From positions 2,356,001 to 2,420,000 of the forward strand of contig NZ_CP081299.1 of NCBI RefSeq assembly GCF_019711195.1: DNA of 64,000 nt, in the 5' to 3' direction. Both the position numbers and the translations under genes were made by a program. Of the stretch, positions 44,129-53,322 are shown piece by piece (position 1 is the first letter of the stretch; each line of letters opens with the position of its first letter). Below the pieces are notes generated by a model, which saw nothing but the letters and a program-made list of their open reading frames with translations, made no database searches and had not been told where the DNA came from. The DNA comes from Dyadobacter sp. NIV53. Lineage in GTDB: Bacteria > Bacteroidota > Bacteroidia > Cytophagales > Spirosomataceae.

Positions 44129-47100
44129 TCATTCCAATACCTCCAGCCAGCCTTTGCAATGATTACCATTCGGGGTATCCACCACATAATAGTAAGTACC
44201 ATTTGCAATTCCTTTTCCCCAATCATTCTTATAATCCACAGACTTATAAACCATTTTTCCCCAGCGATTATAAACTTCCAGTGAAGATTGCGAAACCGGG
44301 ACAATGAAAAAGTCATTTTTCCCGTCTCCATTTGGCGTAATAACGTTGGATAAAATAAAGGCCGGATCTGCGGTCACTTCCTTGGTAACGGTTAAAGCAC
44401 AGCCGGCTGCATTATAGGCAGTCAGTGTCACCGAATATTTCCCCGGTTCTGCGTAAATATAATTTTCAACATTGGGATCTTTCACAATATTGCCGGCTCC
44501 AAGATTCCACTGAACCTTTGTTGCATTGGAAGTGCGGTTCATCATTGAGTATTTGAAGGGCTCATTGCAGGCTTCACCGGACTTTATAATCTCAAAATCA
44601 GGCTCATATGTACGGTCAACTTTAACAGTAATTTGCCTTAATGGCTTACATCCGTCTGCATAAATCCCCTGTACAGTATAAGTAGTCGTTACTGAAGGAG
44701 TCACTGTTACTGAATTGCCGCTCGTTTGTGGCAAACCTACATTCGCCAGCCACACAAATTGCTGCGCATCACCTGTAACAGAAAGAATTGCAGATGCTCC
44801 TGCACAGATTTCCGTATCAGGCATATCTACAAAATCAATTTTCTTTTCTACTTCAATATGTACTTGTCTTTTTACTTTACAGCCGCTGGCATTACTTATT
44901 TCCACAGTAAAATCCGTACTCTGATTAATGGTAACTGTTGGTGTAGCACTTTGAGCATTATCCATCCCGGTAGCCGGTGTCCAGCTATATGCAGTACCGC
45001 CATTCGCCCAAAGCTTTACGGCAGTATTTTCACAAACCGCTGAATCACTTTTTACCGTCGCATTGATTGTTTCTACTGTAATGGTTTTTTGGGCGATATC
45101 AACCCTTTTGCAGGTCAGCCGGTTATATGCCTTTAAAGTGACTGTATATTCGCCCGGAGTTTTAAAAATATATTCTGCCTGTTCTCCTTCGCGCGAAATT
45201 GTGTTTCCCTGCACTTCCCAAATGTAATCCACACCGCCTTCGCTGGTATTTACAAAAGACAAAGACAATGGAGCACAGCCGCGTAAAACATTTTTTGTTG
45301 TTCCTTCGTAAACATCAAAATCAGCTTTGAGGCGATCAATGTCTATTTTGAAAGCTGCATTGTTACAATTTGGACTATTATTGGTTTTCGACCAGGCCTG
45401 TGGTGTCACAGGGAAATTACTTCCTCCGCATGCACAGGTTGCATGATATATCACACCGTTTTTATCAAACCGGCTTGTACCTCCATCCACATGATCGCCC
45501 GAAATATTTGTATTATGGCTTGTATTTCCAAAATAAGTAGCGTAAAGTAGCGTTTTTGCACCCGTTTCAAGAATTGCGATATAAAAATTATTTCCATTGG
45601 TAACTGTCTGAATTGCATCCTGGGTTACTTTAAGCCCGACTGTACTGCTGGCTAGATTGTGTCCTGTTCCGTAATTAACATTTCCACCCCATCCGGCTAT
45701 ATAAATATTCCCGCATTCATTTACTAAAAACGCCGTCGGTGAGATATCGGGTGTTCCTCTACCTGAACCTATAACAGTAGAAAAAACAGATTTTGATAAA
45801 TTGCCGTCAAGCTCATGAATAAACTGACCACTTTCTGCATTGCTGTACACACCGGAACTTACAGGATAATTTCCCTGAGACAATCCGTAAACATATACAT
45901 TGCCGCTTTGATCCAGATCCAGAAGGTAAGCACCGTCTGCTTTATCCGTTCCCAGGTAAGTCATTCCTGTTAATTTATCTGCGCTGAATCTCGCAATGAA
46001 AGCATCTTCTGTTCCGTTTAACTTGGATTGAAAGGCTGTTGCATGAACGGCAAGATTGGTACTTTGGGTGATGCCTGTCACATAAATATCCTCATTGAGC
46101 GCAAGTTTTACAGAAAAAGTAGCATCATATTCGTTTCCCCCTACATATGTACTTACAATCAGGCTGTTCAGATCAGAAGAAAATTTGGAAAGAATACCGT
46201 CCTGGCGCCCGCCGAGTTTATTTTGCAATGAATTTACAATCGGGAAATTGGGGGAATTTGTCGTTGAAACTACGATCACATTATCATTTTTATCAACTAT
46301 TATTTCCCCCCGAAAACTATCTCCGTAATTAATAATACTTACATTATCCTCCGTACTGATACCGTCGTTTCCACTTCCTCCCAAAAAAGTTGATCCCGTC
46401 AGTTGTTTTCCATTCGCTGATAGTTTCGAGATGAAAATATCACTTCCGTTTGACATATCCAGTCCTGAAATTGGTGTTGCGCTAGTACCGCCGCCAAATG
46501 CTTTTTGGAAAGCACTGGTATGTACAGGAAAATCTTTTGACGAAGTAGTGCCCAGTATGAGAAGCTCTTTTTTACTGTTTACAATCAGACTGGTAGGCAG
46601 GTCAGTATTGTTGCCACCGAGATAGGTAGCATATATCAGGTCACTTCCATCCGGATTGAATTTCATAATAGCCACGTCGACCAATCCCTGAAAACGAACC
46701 TGGTAAGCACCCGTAGTAACCGGGAAATTTGCCCCGAATACCGTTCCTCCTGAATAAAGATTTCCTTCATCATCGTAAGTTGCGGTATGCCCCCAGTTAT
46801 CAGGCACCGAACCTGAATAAGTTGAAAAAATAAGCTCCGGGTCAATGGTTAACGCCTGCAATTTATCGTATCCTTTTGGCAGAGAAAAATGAAAAACGTT
46901 TCCTTCACTCAATTCAAATCTGGAAGCAATCTCAATATTACCCTTATTTACTTTTTGAAATGAATATGGTTCTGCTTCTTTAAATTGCCCCAGCGAAGTT
47001 TTAATAACTGCTTGTCCGGTTTCATTCAGGGAAATCCCGGAAGCACCTTCATACTTCAATTTTATTTGTGACGGATCAGCCTGAGGACGGACAATGAATT

Positions 47101-47593
47101 CGTATTTTAAAGTAAACTGATGCATGTAAATCCGCATATCTATTCCCGGATATACATTCTCATAAACCACTTCTCCATATCCTTTCACATCACTTGTCCA
47201 CGATTTTGCATCATTTCCAATAAAATAACTGAACTGAACAGCAACGGGATTTTTAGGAATATGCTTTATTACTGTTGCTGCATTTTGAAACCGCACTTCC
47301 ACGCCGTGAGCAGAAATGGAATTAATATCAGAAGTTTTTGCGGTTGGAAAAGGGGTTTGTTTAGCAGGAGCTTTACCATGTTGGGAGGCAACCTTGGATG
47401 CGTCATAAAACACATATACCAGGGAATTGTTTTTCAAAAAAAGGAAACCTCCGGGAATTTCAGTACGAAACAAAATATCAGATTCCCATTGTCCGCGGTT
47501 TTCTATAAAATACATTCCTCCTGCCCGCGCGGAAAAAGATAAGGCCAGAAAAATTAAAACAGGAAACAGAAATCGATGTACAGTTTTGATCAT
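44129..47593 (-). CDS. Large secreted protein with SBBP-type repeats, PKD-like domains and a gliding-motility-type T9SS C-terminal domain
   Basis: The 1154-residue protein has a signal peptide (FLFPVLIFLALSFSARAGG) and an N-terminal MYFIENRGQWESDILFR domain. About residues 270-720 hold SBBP-like beta-propeller repeats, each recognisable by YATYLGG or similar plus NFPVT (DLIYATYLGGNNTD, GSTFLGGSGNDG, VSTYVGGNEYD, LLYATYFGN). Ig/PKD-like domains follow (CAPLSLSFVNTSEGG, PGEYTVTLKAYN, PGKYSVTLTAYN). It ends with VITPNGDGKNDFF, LEVYNRWGKMVYKS and GTYYYVVDTPNG, the type B CTD that targets proteins to the type IX secretion system. Likely a cell-surface adhesin or gliding-associated protein. Confidence 0.94.
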   Translation of the reverse strand: MIKTVHRFLFPVLIFLALSFSARAGGMYFIENRGQWESDILFRTEIPGGFLFLKNNSLVYVFYDASKVASQHGKAPAKQTPFPTAKTSDINSISAHGVEVRFQNAATVIKHIPKNPVAVQFSYFIGNDAKSWTSDVKGYGEVVYENVYPGIDMRIYMHQFTLKYEFIVRPQADPSQIKLKYEGASGISLNETGQAVIKTSLGQFKEAEPYSFQKVNKGNIEIASRFELSEGNVFHFSLPKGYDKLQALTIDPELIFSTYSGSVPDNWGHTATYDDEGNLYSGGTVFGANFPVTTGAYQVRFQGLVDVAIMKFNPDGSDLIYATYLGGNNTDLPTSLIVNSKKELLILGTTSSKDFPVHTSAFQKAFGGGTSATPISGLDMSNGSDIFISKLSANGKQLTGSTFLGGSGNDGISTEDNVSIINYGDSFRGEIIVDKNDNVIVVSTTNSPNFPIVNSLQNKLGGRQDGILSKFSSDLNSLIVSTYVGGNEYDATFSVKLALNEDIYVTGITQSTNLAVHATAFQSKLNGTEDAFIARFSADKLTGMTYLGTDKADGAYLLDLDQSGNVYVYGLSQGNYPVSSGVYSNAESGQFIHELDGNLSKSVFSTVIGSGRGTPDISPTAFLVNECGNIYIAGWGGNVNYGTGHNLASSTVGLKVTQDAIQTVTNGNNFYIAILETGAKTLLYATYFGNTSHNTNISGDHVDGGTSRFDKNGVIYHATCACGGSNFPVTPQAWSKTNNSPNCNNAAFKIDIDRLKADFDVYEGTTKNVLRGCAPLSLSFVNTSEGGVDYIWEVQGNTISREGEQAEYIFKTPGEYTVTLKAYNRLTCKRVDIAQKTITVETINATVKSDSAVCENTAVKLWANGGTAYSWTPATGMDNAQSATPTVTINQSTDFTVEISNASGCKVKRQVHIEVEKKIDFVDMPDTEICAGASAILSVTGDAQQFVWLANVGLPQTSGNSVTVTPSVTTTYTVQGIYADGCKPLRQITVKVDRTYEPDFEIIKSGEACNEPFKYSMMNRTSNATKVQWNLGAGNIVKDPNVENYIYAEPGKYSVTLTAYNAAGCALTVTKEVTADPAFILSNVITPNGDGKNDFFIVPVSQSSLEVYNRWGKMVYKSVDYKNDWGKGIANGTYYYVVDTPNGNHCKGWLEVLE

Positions 47594-47614
47594 ACCCTTT
47601 TCTTCCTACATTTT

Positions 47615-48235
47615 TTATTTGAACGCTGAAACTGAAATGATATTTTTACAAAATTCATATTCCTGACTAACATTCGAACCGAGTAAAAGAAGCTGGTTTT
47701 CAGTATGCAAGGTCACATTATCCAGATACCAGTTAAATCCCTGCGCATCAAGGTTGGTAGTGGGTTCATCTAAAAAAATCACGGGCACATCTGACATGAA
47801 AGCAAGGCCCAGTTTTAACCGCTGTTTCATGCCAGAAGAAAAATGCCTGATAAGTTTATTACTTGCATGCGAAAGCTGGATGATATCTTCAAATTCACCT
47901 GATGAAATTTTGTTTTTCAATGGTTTGAACCTGGTATGAAATTCGACCATTTCCCGCAACGTGAATTCTTCAATTAGCTCCATATATGGTGCCGCTATTA
48001 CAATATGCTTATACCAGTCATCCGTATCAATTTCATTTCCATTATCGTCAGTATAGCGTATTGCGCCTTCCGACTGCGGGAACATTCCTGTAAGTAATTG
48101 TAATAATGTAGATTTTCCGCTTCCGTTAGGCCCAACAAAAGTATATTTCTGCCCGCTGAGAAGCTCGAAACTCGCATGACGAAAGATCCACTCCCGGACG
48201 AATTTCTTACCAACATTTTCAACTGATATCTGCAA
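47615..48235 (-). CDS. ABC transporter ATP-binding protein
   Basis: The 206-residue ATPase has Walker A GPNGSGKST (about residues 37-45), the signature HFSSGMKQRLKLGLAF, Walker B PVIFLDEPTTNLD and the downstream switch region. A matching permease gene is not adjacent: the neighbours are a T9SS protein and a beta-lactamase. It is shorter than many ATPases (about 230) and may pair with a permease elsewhere, for example a gliding- or export-type transporter. Substrate unknown. Confidence 0.88.
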   Translation of the reverse strand: MQISVENVGKKFVREWIFRHASFELLSGQKYTFVGPNGSGKSTLLQLLTGMFPQSEGAIRYTDDNGNEIDTDDWYKHIVIAAPYMELIEEFTLREMVEFHTRFKPLKNKISSGEFEDIIQLSHASNKLIRHFSSGMKQRLKLGLAFMSDVPVIFLDEPTTNLDAQGFNWYLDNVTLHTENQLLLLGSNVSQEYEFCKNIISVSAFK

Positions 48236-48287
48236 TTTGAACCTAAAACGTTAGAGGATAAAAAATGATAATGACCAGGATCTGATT

Positions 48288-49198
48288 TTACATTTTCAGG
48301 TAATAATCCCAGGCTGCTTTTGCGATCTGGGCAATCACGCCGTCACGCGTTTTTTCGTCAACCGGTGTTCCGGAGACATATACCACTATCGCTATCTGTT
48401 CACCATTAGGAAGTGTCATAATCCCGACATCATTAGTAGCAGCCATAATACCCTTATCATTGGTGCCGGACGCGCCTGTTTTGTGCGCCACTTTCGAATC
48501 TTTTGGTAATAAACCTTTTATTTTATTAGGACCGGTTGTAGTTTCAGTCAGGATCTTCCAAAGGAAATCAGAACTGGTTTTCGAAAGGTTTTTGCCCTGA
48601 TAAAAAACATCAAGCAATTTTAACATGGCAGAAGGACGGCACCAGTTGGTAAACTGAACCTCCCACCCTTTTGACATCCCTGCTTCGGTAGCAACGATAT
48701 TCATTTCCTTAATCCCCAAGCCTCGCACGTAATCCTGCACTTTCTCCGGCCCTCCAACTAACCTGAATAATATATCACAGGCATTGTTGTCACTGTTAGA
48801 AACGGTGTAGCTCAGCAATTCTTCAATTGTAACATCAATGTTACCTTCCGGATATTTTTTCTGCAAAGGGCTCCATGTGTCAGGATTCAGTTCTTCCCTG
48901 GTAATATGTATTTTTTGATCCAAAGTCAGCTTTCCCTTATCAATCTGATCGAGTACAGCCATTCCCAAAGGAAATTTAAAAACACTTTGCATAGGAAATT
49001 TATGCTTTTCATTGAGCACAATCGTTTCCCGGCTTTTCAAATTCATAATGCCAACCCCAACAATGCCTTTTGCGTCTTTTGAAATAGTTTCAATTTTTTC
49101 TTCAGATCATCCTTCTGAGCAGTTACAGAGTGATTTAAGAGAATAGACAGAATAAATAAAACGGGAAACGACACTTTGGTCAGGAAATTCATCTTCAT
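48288..49198 (-). CDS. Class A serine beta-lactamase, frameshifted near its 5' end
   Basis: The main frame (stop at 48288) carries SVFK (Ser70-x-x-Lys), SNSDNNA (SDN loop), EAGMSKGWEVQFTNWC and HKTGASG (KTG), all needed for activity, and is about 250 residues from ATG 49046. The true 5' end lies one frame over: ATG 49196-49198 (or 49190-49192) gives a signal peptide (FPVLFILSILLNHSVTAQ) then KDDLKKK. Adding one A in the run read here as TTTTTT on the plus strand (49094-49099) joins it to IETISKDAKGIVGVGIMNLK, making 303 residues. The pattern suits the subclass A2 enzymes of Bacteroidota. ATG 49046 alone would lack export. Sequencing error is likely, but real loss is possible. Confidence 0.88.
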
Positions 49199-49252
49199 TT
49201 TTACTTTGATAACGATTATTAATGTGGTTCAGGAAATTCCGGCCGCCAGTTT

Positions 49253-49315
49253 TTAATTCTTAACTCTTAACTCTCAATTTTCAATTCTCAATTCCTAACT
49301 CTCAACTCTTAACCC
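49253..49315 (+). repeat. Nine-unit degenerate 7-bp repeat array (TYAAYTC)
   Basis: Nine consecutive heptamers without a slip: TTAATTC, TTAACTC, TTAACTC, TCAATTT, TCAATTC, TCAATTC, CTAACTC, TCAACTC, TTAACCC. Consensus TYAAYTC (Y = C or T). The last two units overlap the 3' end of the CNNM/CBS gene (stop at 49302-49304), so the array has either grown into the gene or supplies its last codons. It occupies most of the 104-bp gap to the beta-lactamase. Confidence 0.85.
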
Positions 49316-50504
49316 CCTTCTCTTTTTCCTCAATAGTCAATCGTACCAATTCAATTCGGGTATCCTGCATAGAAACTACCTGGAACGAATAAGGCGGCAA
49401 ATCGAGCGTATCATTCACTTCCGGCAAATCGCCATGATGGTGGATCAGCATCCCGGCCAATGTATCATAATCACCCTCAGGAAGTTCCCATCCGTATTTT
49501 TCTTTCAGATAATCAATTTCGTGACGGGCACTGAGAATAAATGTATGATCATCTATCTGGCGTTCGGTCCAGTCTTCGGTAGAATCATATTCATCCTGGA
49601 TTTCTCCAAAAATCTGCTCAACAACGTCTTCCACACTCACCAATCCCGACGTACCTCCAAACTCATCCACAACCAAAGCAAGACTACGCCTTTCTTCCAA
49701 AAATCGCAGCATCAGATCACTGGCGGGCATGGCTTCGGGAACAATCAGTATAGGGGTGATAATATTACTGATCTCCTTAGGTTTTTTGAACAAAGACAAT
49801 GCATGACAATATCCCAAAACATCATCTACCGAATCCCGATGAACAATGATTTTGGAATGTCCGCTTGTAAGAAATATTTTACGTAAATCTTCAATACTTG
49901 CATTGACATTTACCGCTGATATTTCCGTTCGGGGAATCATACAGTCCCTTATTCTTAAATCTTTGAAATCCAACGCATTGATAAACATCCTTTCTTCAAT
50001 GCTATGGTCGTCAAAATCAGGATCGTCTGCTGAAATGGCATCGTCACGAAGGGAAGGTGATAAAATATTTTCCTTCACAAAGGGCTCAACAATCCAATAC
50101 AATGGCGTCATCAGCCATTCTCCGAAGCGAACAGGAAAAGTTTGTAAGTCGAGTAATTTTGAAAAACTTCTGCCTGCTTTTACCCAGCTTGTGTAGGACA
50201 GCATCCAGAATGCAGCCAAACCCGAAAATAAAATGATGACCGTTAAACCTTCTTTTAAACCTGAACTAACGGGCAAAATTGTATATAAGAAAGCTACGGC
50301 AAAAAAACTACCTAATGCTACTGCCAATAGTCTCAGCATTCTTAATATTCTCCGCCAATAAAGAGTTTGGGTAAGCTCTTCATTTTTTTCATGCCGAAGC
50401 GTATAACGATCCATGGAAATATCCAGCAGAACAGAACGTACTGCGCCATAATAGCCTGCCAAAATAAAAAAACAAATCGTAGTAATGATCAGGATGACAC
50501 TCAT
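49302..50504 (-). CDS. CNNM/CBS-domain membrane protein (HlyC/CorC, possibly GldE-like)
   Basis: The 400-residue protein has an N-terminal membrane segment with several helices (VILIITTICFFILAGYYG, LRLLAVALGSFFAVAFLYTIL, LTVIILFSGLAAFWML), a paired CBS module (about 180-310, with VEDVVEQIFGEIQDEYD at its end) and a C-terminal CorC_HlyC domain (HHGDLPEVNDTLDLPPYSFQVV). Such proteins act in Mg2+/Co2+ efflux, and one Bacteroidota member is GldE of the gliding machinery. Which of these applies is not shown: no other gld gene is adjacent. Its start overlaps the stop of the small membrane gene upstream (ATGA), so the two are coupled. Confidence 0.85.
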   Translation of the reverse strand: MSVILIITTICFFILAGYYGAVRSVLLDISMDRYTLRHEKNEELTQTLYWRRILRMLRLLAVALGSFFAVAFLYTILPVSSGLKEGLTVIILFSGLAAFWMLSYTSWVKAGRSFSKLLDLQTFPVRFGEWLMTPLYWIVEPFVKENILSPSLRDDAISADDPDFDDHSIEERMFINALDFKDLRIRDCMIPRTEISAVNVNASIEDLRKIFLTSGHSKIIVHRDSVDDVLGYCHALSLFKKPKEISNIITPILIVPEAMPASDLMLRFLEERRSLALVVDEFGGTSGLVSVEDVVEQIFGEIQDEYDSTEDWTERQIDDHTFILSARHEIDYLKEKYGWELPEGDYDTLAGMLIHHHGDLPEVNDTLDLPPYSFQVVSMQDTRIELVRLTIEEKEKGVKS

Positions 50505-50740
50505 TTTTTGACTGTTTTGGAAGATTTCGGTTTTTGCGCAGTCATTGTTATTTCTTCTTTTTTCCTCAATTCCAAAGCAGCTTTTACCCGTTTAAACTGG
50601 AAATAAAGCAGGCATAAAATACTTAACAAAAGCAGCCAGTAACTTTCAAACATACCTGCTCTCCTGAATTCAAGGATCCACATCACAAAGAAACCAACGG
50701 AAAGAGCAAGTAGTATAGTCTTGAGAAGTTTGGGATTCAT
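50501..50740 (-). CDS. Small two-helix membrane protein coupled to the CNNM gene
   Basis: The 79-residue protein has two hydrophobic helices (LLKTILLALSVGFFVMWILEF and YWLLLLSILCLLYF) and a lysine-rich C-terminus (AQKPKSSKTVKK). The stop TGA (50501-50503) overlaps the ATG of the CNNM/CBS gene (50502-50504). Family not recognised. Position suggests an accessory subunit or regulator of the downstream protein. It is divergent from the aldolase gene. Confidence 0.75.
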   Translation of the reverse strand: MNPKLLKTILLALSVGFFVMWILEFRRAGMFESYWLLLLSILCLLYFQFKRVKAALELRKKEEITMTAQKPKSSKTVKK

Positions 50741-50983
50741 AAGCTAAAATATACGTAATTATTTGTGGAGGCCAATTCTTTCTCCAAAACCAGATTCATT
50801 CTCAAAGATACACAGATTGCTTTAAATTGGGCTGAACCGGATAAATGTTCCATATATAACATAATATCGTGCGCATATTTCCTCCATTTTCTTTAAAATA
50901 CCTAACTTGCATAAATTGCCACACGATTCTATTTCAATAAAGGAATTGTGAAATTATTTCTTGAAAAAATATCCTATTTTACT

Positions 50984-52063
50984 ATGAGCGAAACCACAAA
51001 ACGCTTTGCACCTGGTGTTATTACCGGTGACGGAGTTAGCGAAATTTTCCGCCATGCCAACGAAAACAACTATGCCCTTCCGGCGGTTAACGTGGTAGGT
51101 ACCAATTCAGTAAATGCAGTTTTGGAAGCTGCAAAAGCTGTTAACAGCCCTGTTATTATTCAGTTCTCTAACGGCGGAGCAATTTTTTATGCAGGAAAAA
51201 GCGTTCCTAATACCAATCAGCAGGCTGCTATTGCGGGTGGAATTTCAGGTGCTCAGCATGTACACCAGATGGCTGCACTTTATGGAATCCCGGTTATTTT
51301 GCATACGGATCATTGCGCAAAAAAACTTCTTCCATGGATAGATGGTCTGCTTGATGCTGGTGAAAAACACTTTGATCAGTATGGCGTTCCTTTGTACAGC
51401 TCACACATGCTGGACTTATCGGAAGAGCCAATTGAAGAAAACATTGAAATCTCAGCAAAATATTTCGAACGCATGGCTAAAATTGGCATGACGATTGAAA
51501 TTGAACTGGGTGTAACAGGAGGTGAAGAAGATGGAGTTGATAACAGCGATGTTGATAGTTCAAAACTTTATACTCAACCGGAAGAAGTTGCTTATGCTTA
51601 CGAAGAGCTTCTGAAAATATCTCCAAACTTTACCATTGCAGCTGCTTTTGGAAACGTACATGGTGTTTACAAACCGGGTAATGTGAAACTTGAACCGAAA
51701 ATTCTTCATAATTCACAGGAATTTATCAAAGAGAAATTCGGAACAGGCGATCTTCCTGTCAACTTTGTATTCCATGGTGGTTCAGGATCTTCACGCGAAG
51801 AAATTCGTGAGGCAATTGAATACGGTGCCATCAAAATGAACATTGATACAGATGTACAGTGGTCTACATGGGAAGGCATTTTGAAATACTACAAAGAAAA
51901 AGAAGGATATCTGCAAACTCAGCTTGGCAGTCCGGACGGTCCGGATTCACCAAATAAAAAATATTACGATCCACGTGTTTGGTTACGTAAAGGTGAAGAA
52001 AGCATGATTGCCCGTCTGAAAGTAGCATTCGAAGATTTGAATTGCATTAACCAATTGGGTTGA
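50984..52063 (+). CDS. fbaA: Class II fructose-bisphosphate aldolase
   Basis: Zinc-dependent aldolase of glycolysis and gluconeogenesis. From ATG 50984 (MSETTKRFAPGVITGDGV) the protein has 359 residues and matches the long class IIA type. It has zinc ligand motifs LHTDHCAKK, IEIELGVTGGEEDG, GNVHGVYKPG and FHGGSGSSREE, and the phosphate-binding NIDTDVQW. The ATG at 50948 would add MKLFLEKISYFT, which is not typical. A strong terminator follows. Confidence 0.95.
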   Translation: MSETTKRFAPGVITGDGVSEIFRHANENNYALPAVNVVGTNSVNAVLEAAKAVNSPVIIQFSNGGAIFYAGKSVPNTNQQAAIAGGISGAQHVHQMAALYGIPVILHTDHCAKKLLPWIDGLLDAGEKHFDQYGVPLYSSHMLDLSEEPIEENIEISAKYFERMAKIGMTIEIELGVTGGEEDGVDNSDVDSSKLYTQPEEVAYAYEELLKISPNFTIAAAFGNVHGVYKPGNVKLEPKILHNSQEFIKEKFGTGDLPVNFVFHGGSGSSREEIREAIEYGAIKMNIDTDVQWSTWEGILKYYKEKEGYLQTQLGSPDGPDSPNKKYYDPRVWLRKGEESMIARLKVAFEDLNCINQLG

Positions 52064-52082
52064 TAAAAATAAATTCTACTAC

Positions 52083-52124
52083 ACAAAAGCCCTCAATTTC
52101 ACAGATGAAATTGAGGGCTTTTGT
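52083..52124 (+). terminator. Strong terminator after fbaA
   Basis: Perfect 19-bp inverted repeat: ACAAAAGCCCTCAATTTCA (52083-52101) and its reverse complement (52106-52124) with a four-base loop. A-rich and T-rich ends allow termination in both directions. Confidence 0.92.
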
Positions 52125-52146
52125 GATTTGCAATTTAGAAATATTA

Positions 52147-52539
52147 TTAAAAGTTTTCTAAAAAATTAGTAACATTTAAGATTTGAACATCCTGAAAAGG
52201 ATTAAGAACCAATAGATCCGAGTCTACGGATATTAAACATGCTGCCTTAGACACTATTGCCAGTTCGAGAAACATATTATCTTTTGGATCTCTGCATTCG
52301 ACAATTATACACCTAAATCTGATTAAAAACCGGTCGGCTATTTCTTGTCTTTATTCAATTGTAAAATACTTATCAAACTTAGTTCTGAATAATACATTTA
52401 GAAATTCATTCCAGGTTGCGTCGGAATAGACAATTTCTCCAATAATTGCAGCTCTTTTAATTGCCAAAGCATTGGATGAAAAGGGAGATAATGAAGCACT
52501 TACAAGTGTGTTAGTATCGAAAACAAAACTATTTTTCAT
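52147..52539 (-). pseudogene. PIN-domain (VapC-type) toxin pseudogene with an in-frame stop
   Basis: From ATG 52537-52539 the frame gives KNSFVFDTNTLVSASLSP (PIN motif with the first acidic residue in DTN) and WNEFLNVLFRTKFDKYFTIE. It then meets TAA at 52351-52353. The same frame runs on for 67 more codons (RQEIADRFLIRFR, ECRDPKDNMFLELA with the conserved DP-x-D-N-x-FLELA PIN core, ISVDSDLLVL) to TAA 52147-52149. The joined length of about 130 residues is normal for PIN toxins. A CAA-to-TAA change (Gln to stop) would explain it. The truncated product lacks half the active site. Confidence 0.85.
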
Positions 52540-52732
52540 TCAGAATAGCTTCCAGCGTATCATCATTAAAGCCTTTACTTTCGGCTTCTATACTTAGTTA
52601 TTCTAAAAATAGCCAAATATCATCTTTCTTTTTTCAAAAATAGTGCTCAGGAATTGGTCTAATTCCTGAGATATCTGCTGTTTTATTTAAGGACTGGTAT
52701 TCCTCATCTCTGAGCCAAACTATTGCCAACTG
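52529..52732 (-). pseudogene. Antitoxin pseudogene upstream of the PIN gene
   Basis: The minus-strand frame ends ESKGFNDDTLEAILNEK at TAG 52529-52531, overlapping the PIN ATG as in intact toxin-antitoxin operons. Reading back, it passes in-frame TAA (52598-52600) and TGA (52634-52636) but stays coherent: AIVWLRDEEYQSLNKTADISG, then RPIPEHYF, KKKDDIWLFLE, LSIEAESKG. It is open to about 52732, where a further TAG occurs. No start codon was identified. Family not certain. With the PIN gene it makes a second dead toxin-antitoxin module in the window. Confidence 0.65.
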
Positions 52733-52853
52733 CTAATACTATCCTGTCCATATCCAATGTAATTTATTACACTGCTGCACATTTATTCAAAAAATAATCT
52801 TCAATCATTAAGCGTGTTAATGCCGCATAATGTTTTGTTGTAAAAGCCAGTTA

Positions 52854-53225
52854 TCAATCCTCCTTCCTCCCCATAATACGTTCACGGTGCGTTAATCCCC
52901 AATTCCGGAGCACTTCTATAACCGGTTTCAATGAATGTCCATAGTCCGTTAATTTATACTCCACTATTACCGGGATGGAATCATATACTGTTCGTTTTAC
53001 CAGTTCATTGCATTCAAGGTCCCTCAATTCTTTGGATAACATTTTATCTGTAATACTGGGAATTTCCTTAGCGATTTGGGAAAACCGCTTATTACCAAAC
53101 ATCAGTGAAATAATAATCGGCAATTTCCATTTTCCGCTAATAACTTCCAATGCGTCACGAACAGGCAAAATACTTTTAGTACATTCTCCAACAGAGTGCT
53201 GAATCACTTTTTCTTTTATTTCCAT
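52854..53225 (-). CDS. HxlR-family winged-helix transcriptional regulator
   Basis: The 123-residue protein has the HxlR signature: CTKSILPVRDALEVISGKWKLPIIISLMFGNKRFSQIAKEI split over residues 15-55, then ITDKMLSKELRDLECNELVKRTVYD (recognition helix and wing), and DYGHSLKPVIEVLRNWGLTH. HxlR proteins often respond to quinones, aldehydes or oxidative stress through an N-terminal Cys; Cys15 is present here. It is divergent from a nitroreductase gene, its probable target. Confidence 0.93.
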   Translation of the reverse strand: MEIKEKVIQHSVGECTKSILPVRDALEVISGKWKLPIIISLMFGNKRFSQIAKEIPSITDKMLSKELRDLECNELVKRTVYDSIPVIVEYKLTDYGHSLKPVIEVLRNWGLTHRERIMGRKED

Positions 53226-53255
53226 AAGACTTTTAAACTTATTTCACTATCCTTT

Positions 53256-53281
53256 TGTATAGTACTTACAAATGTATAGTA
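53256..53281. promoter_or_regulatory. Direct repeat in the hxlR/nitroreductase promoter region
   Basis: TGTATAGTA occurs at 53256-53264 and again at 53273-53281, 17 bp apart, in the 97-bp region between the divergent genes. Two-site TA-rich direct or inverted repeats are typical of HxlR operators. The assignment is inference from position. Confidence 0.5.
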
Positions 53282-53322
53282 TATTTATTTAAGTTTGTAA
53301 CGTAATTTTAAAAATACAAAAA

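Noticed and set aside
21466..52636. Stop-codon recoding (suppressor tRNA or selenocysteine) in the toxin-antitoxin genes
   Set aside because: All three stop codons occur and only in toxin-antitoxin genes; no SECIS-like structure is seen, and housekeeping genes show no in-frame stops of this type. Decay is simpler.
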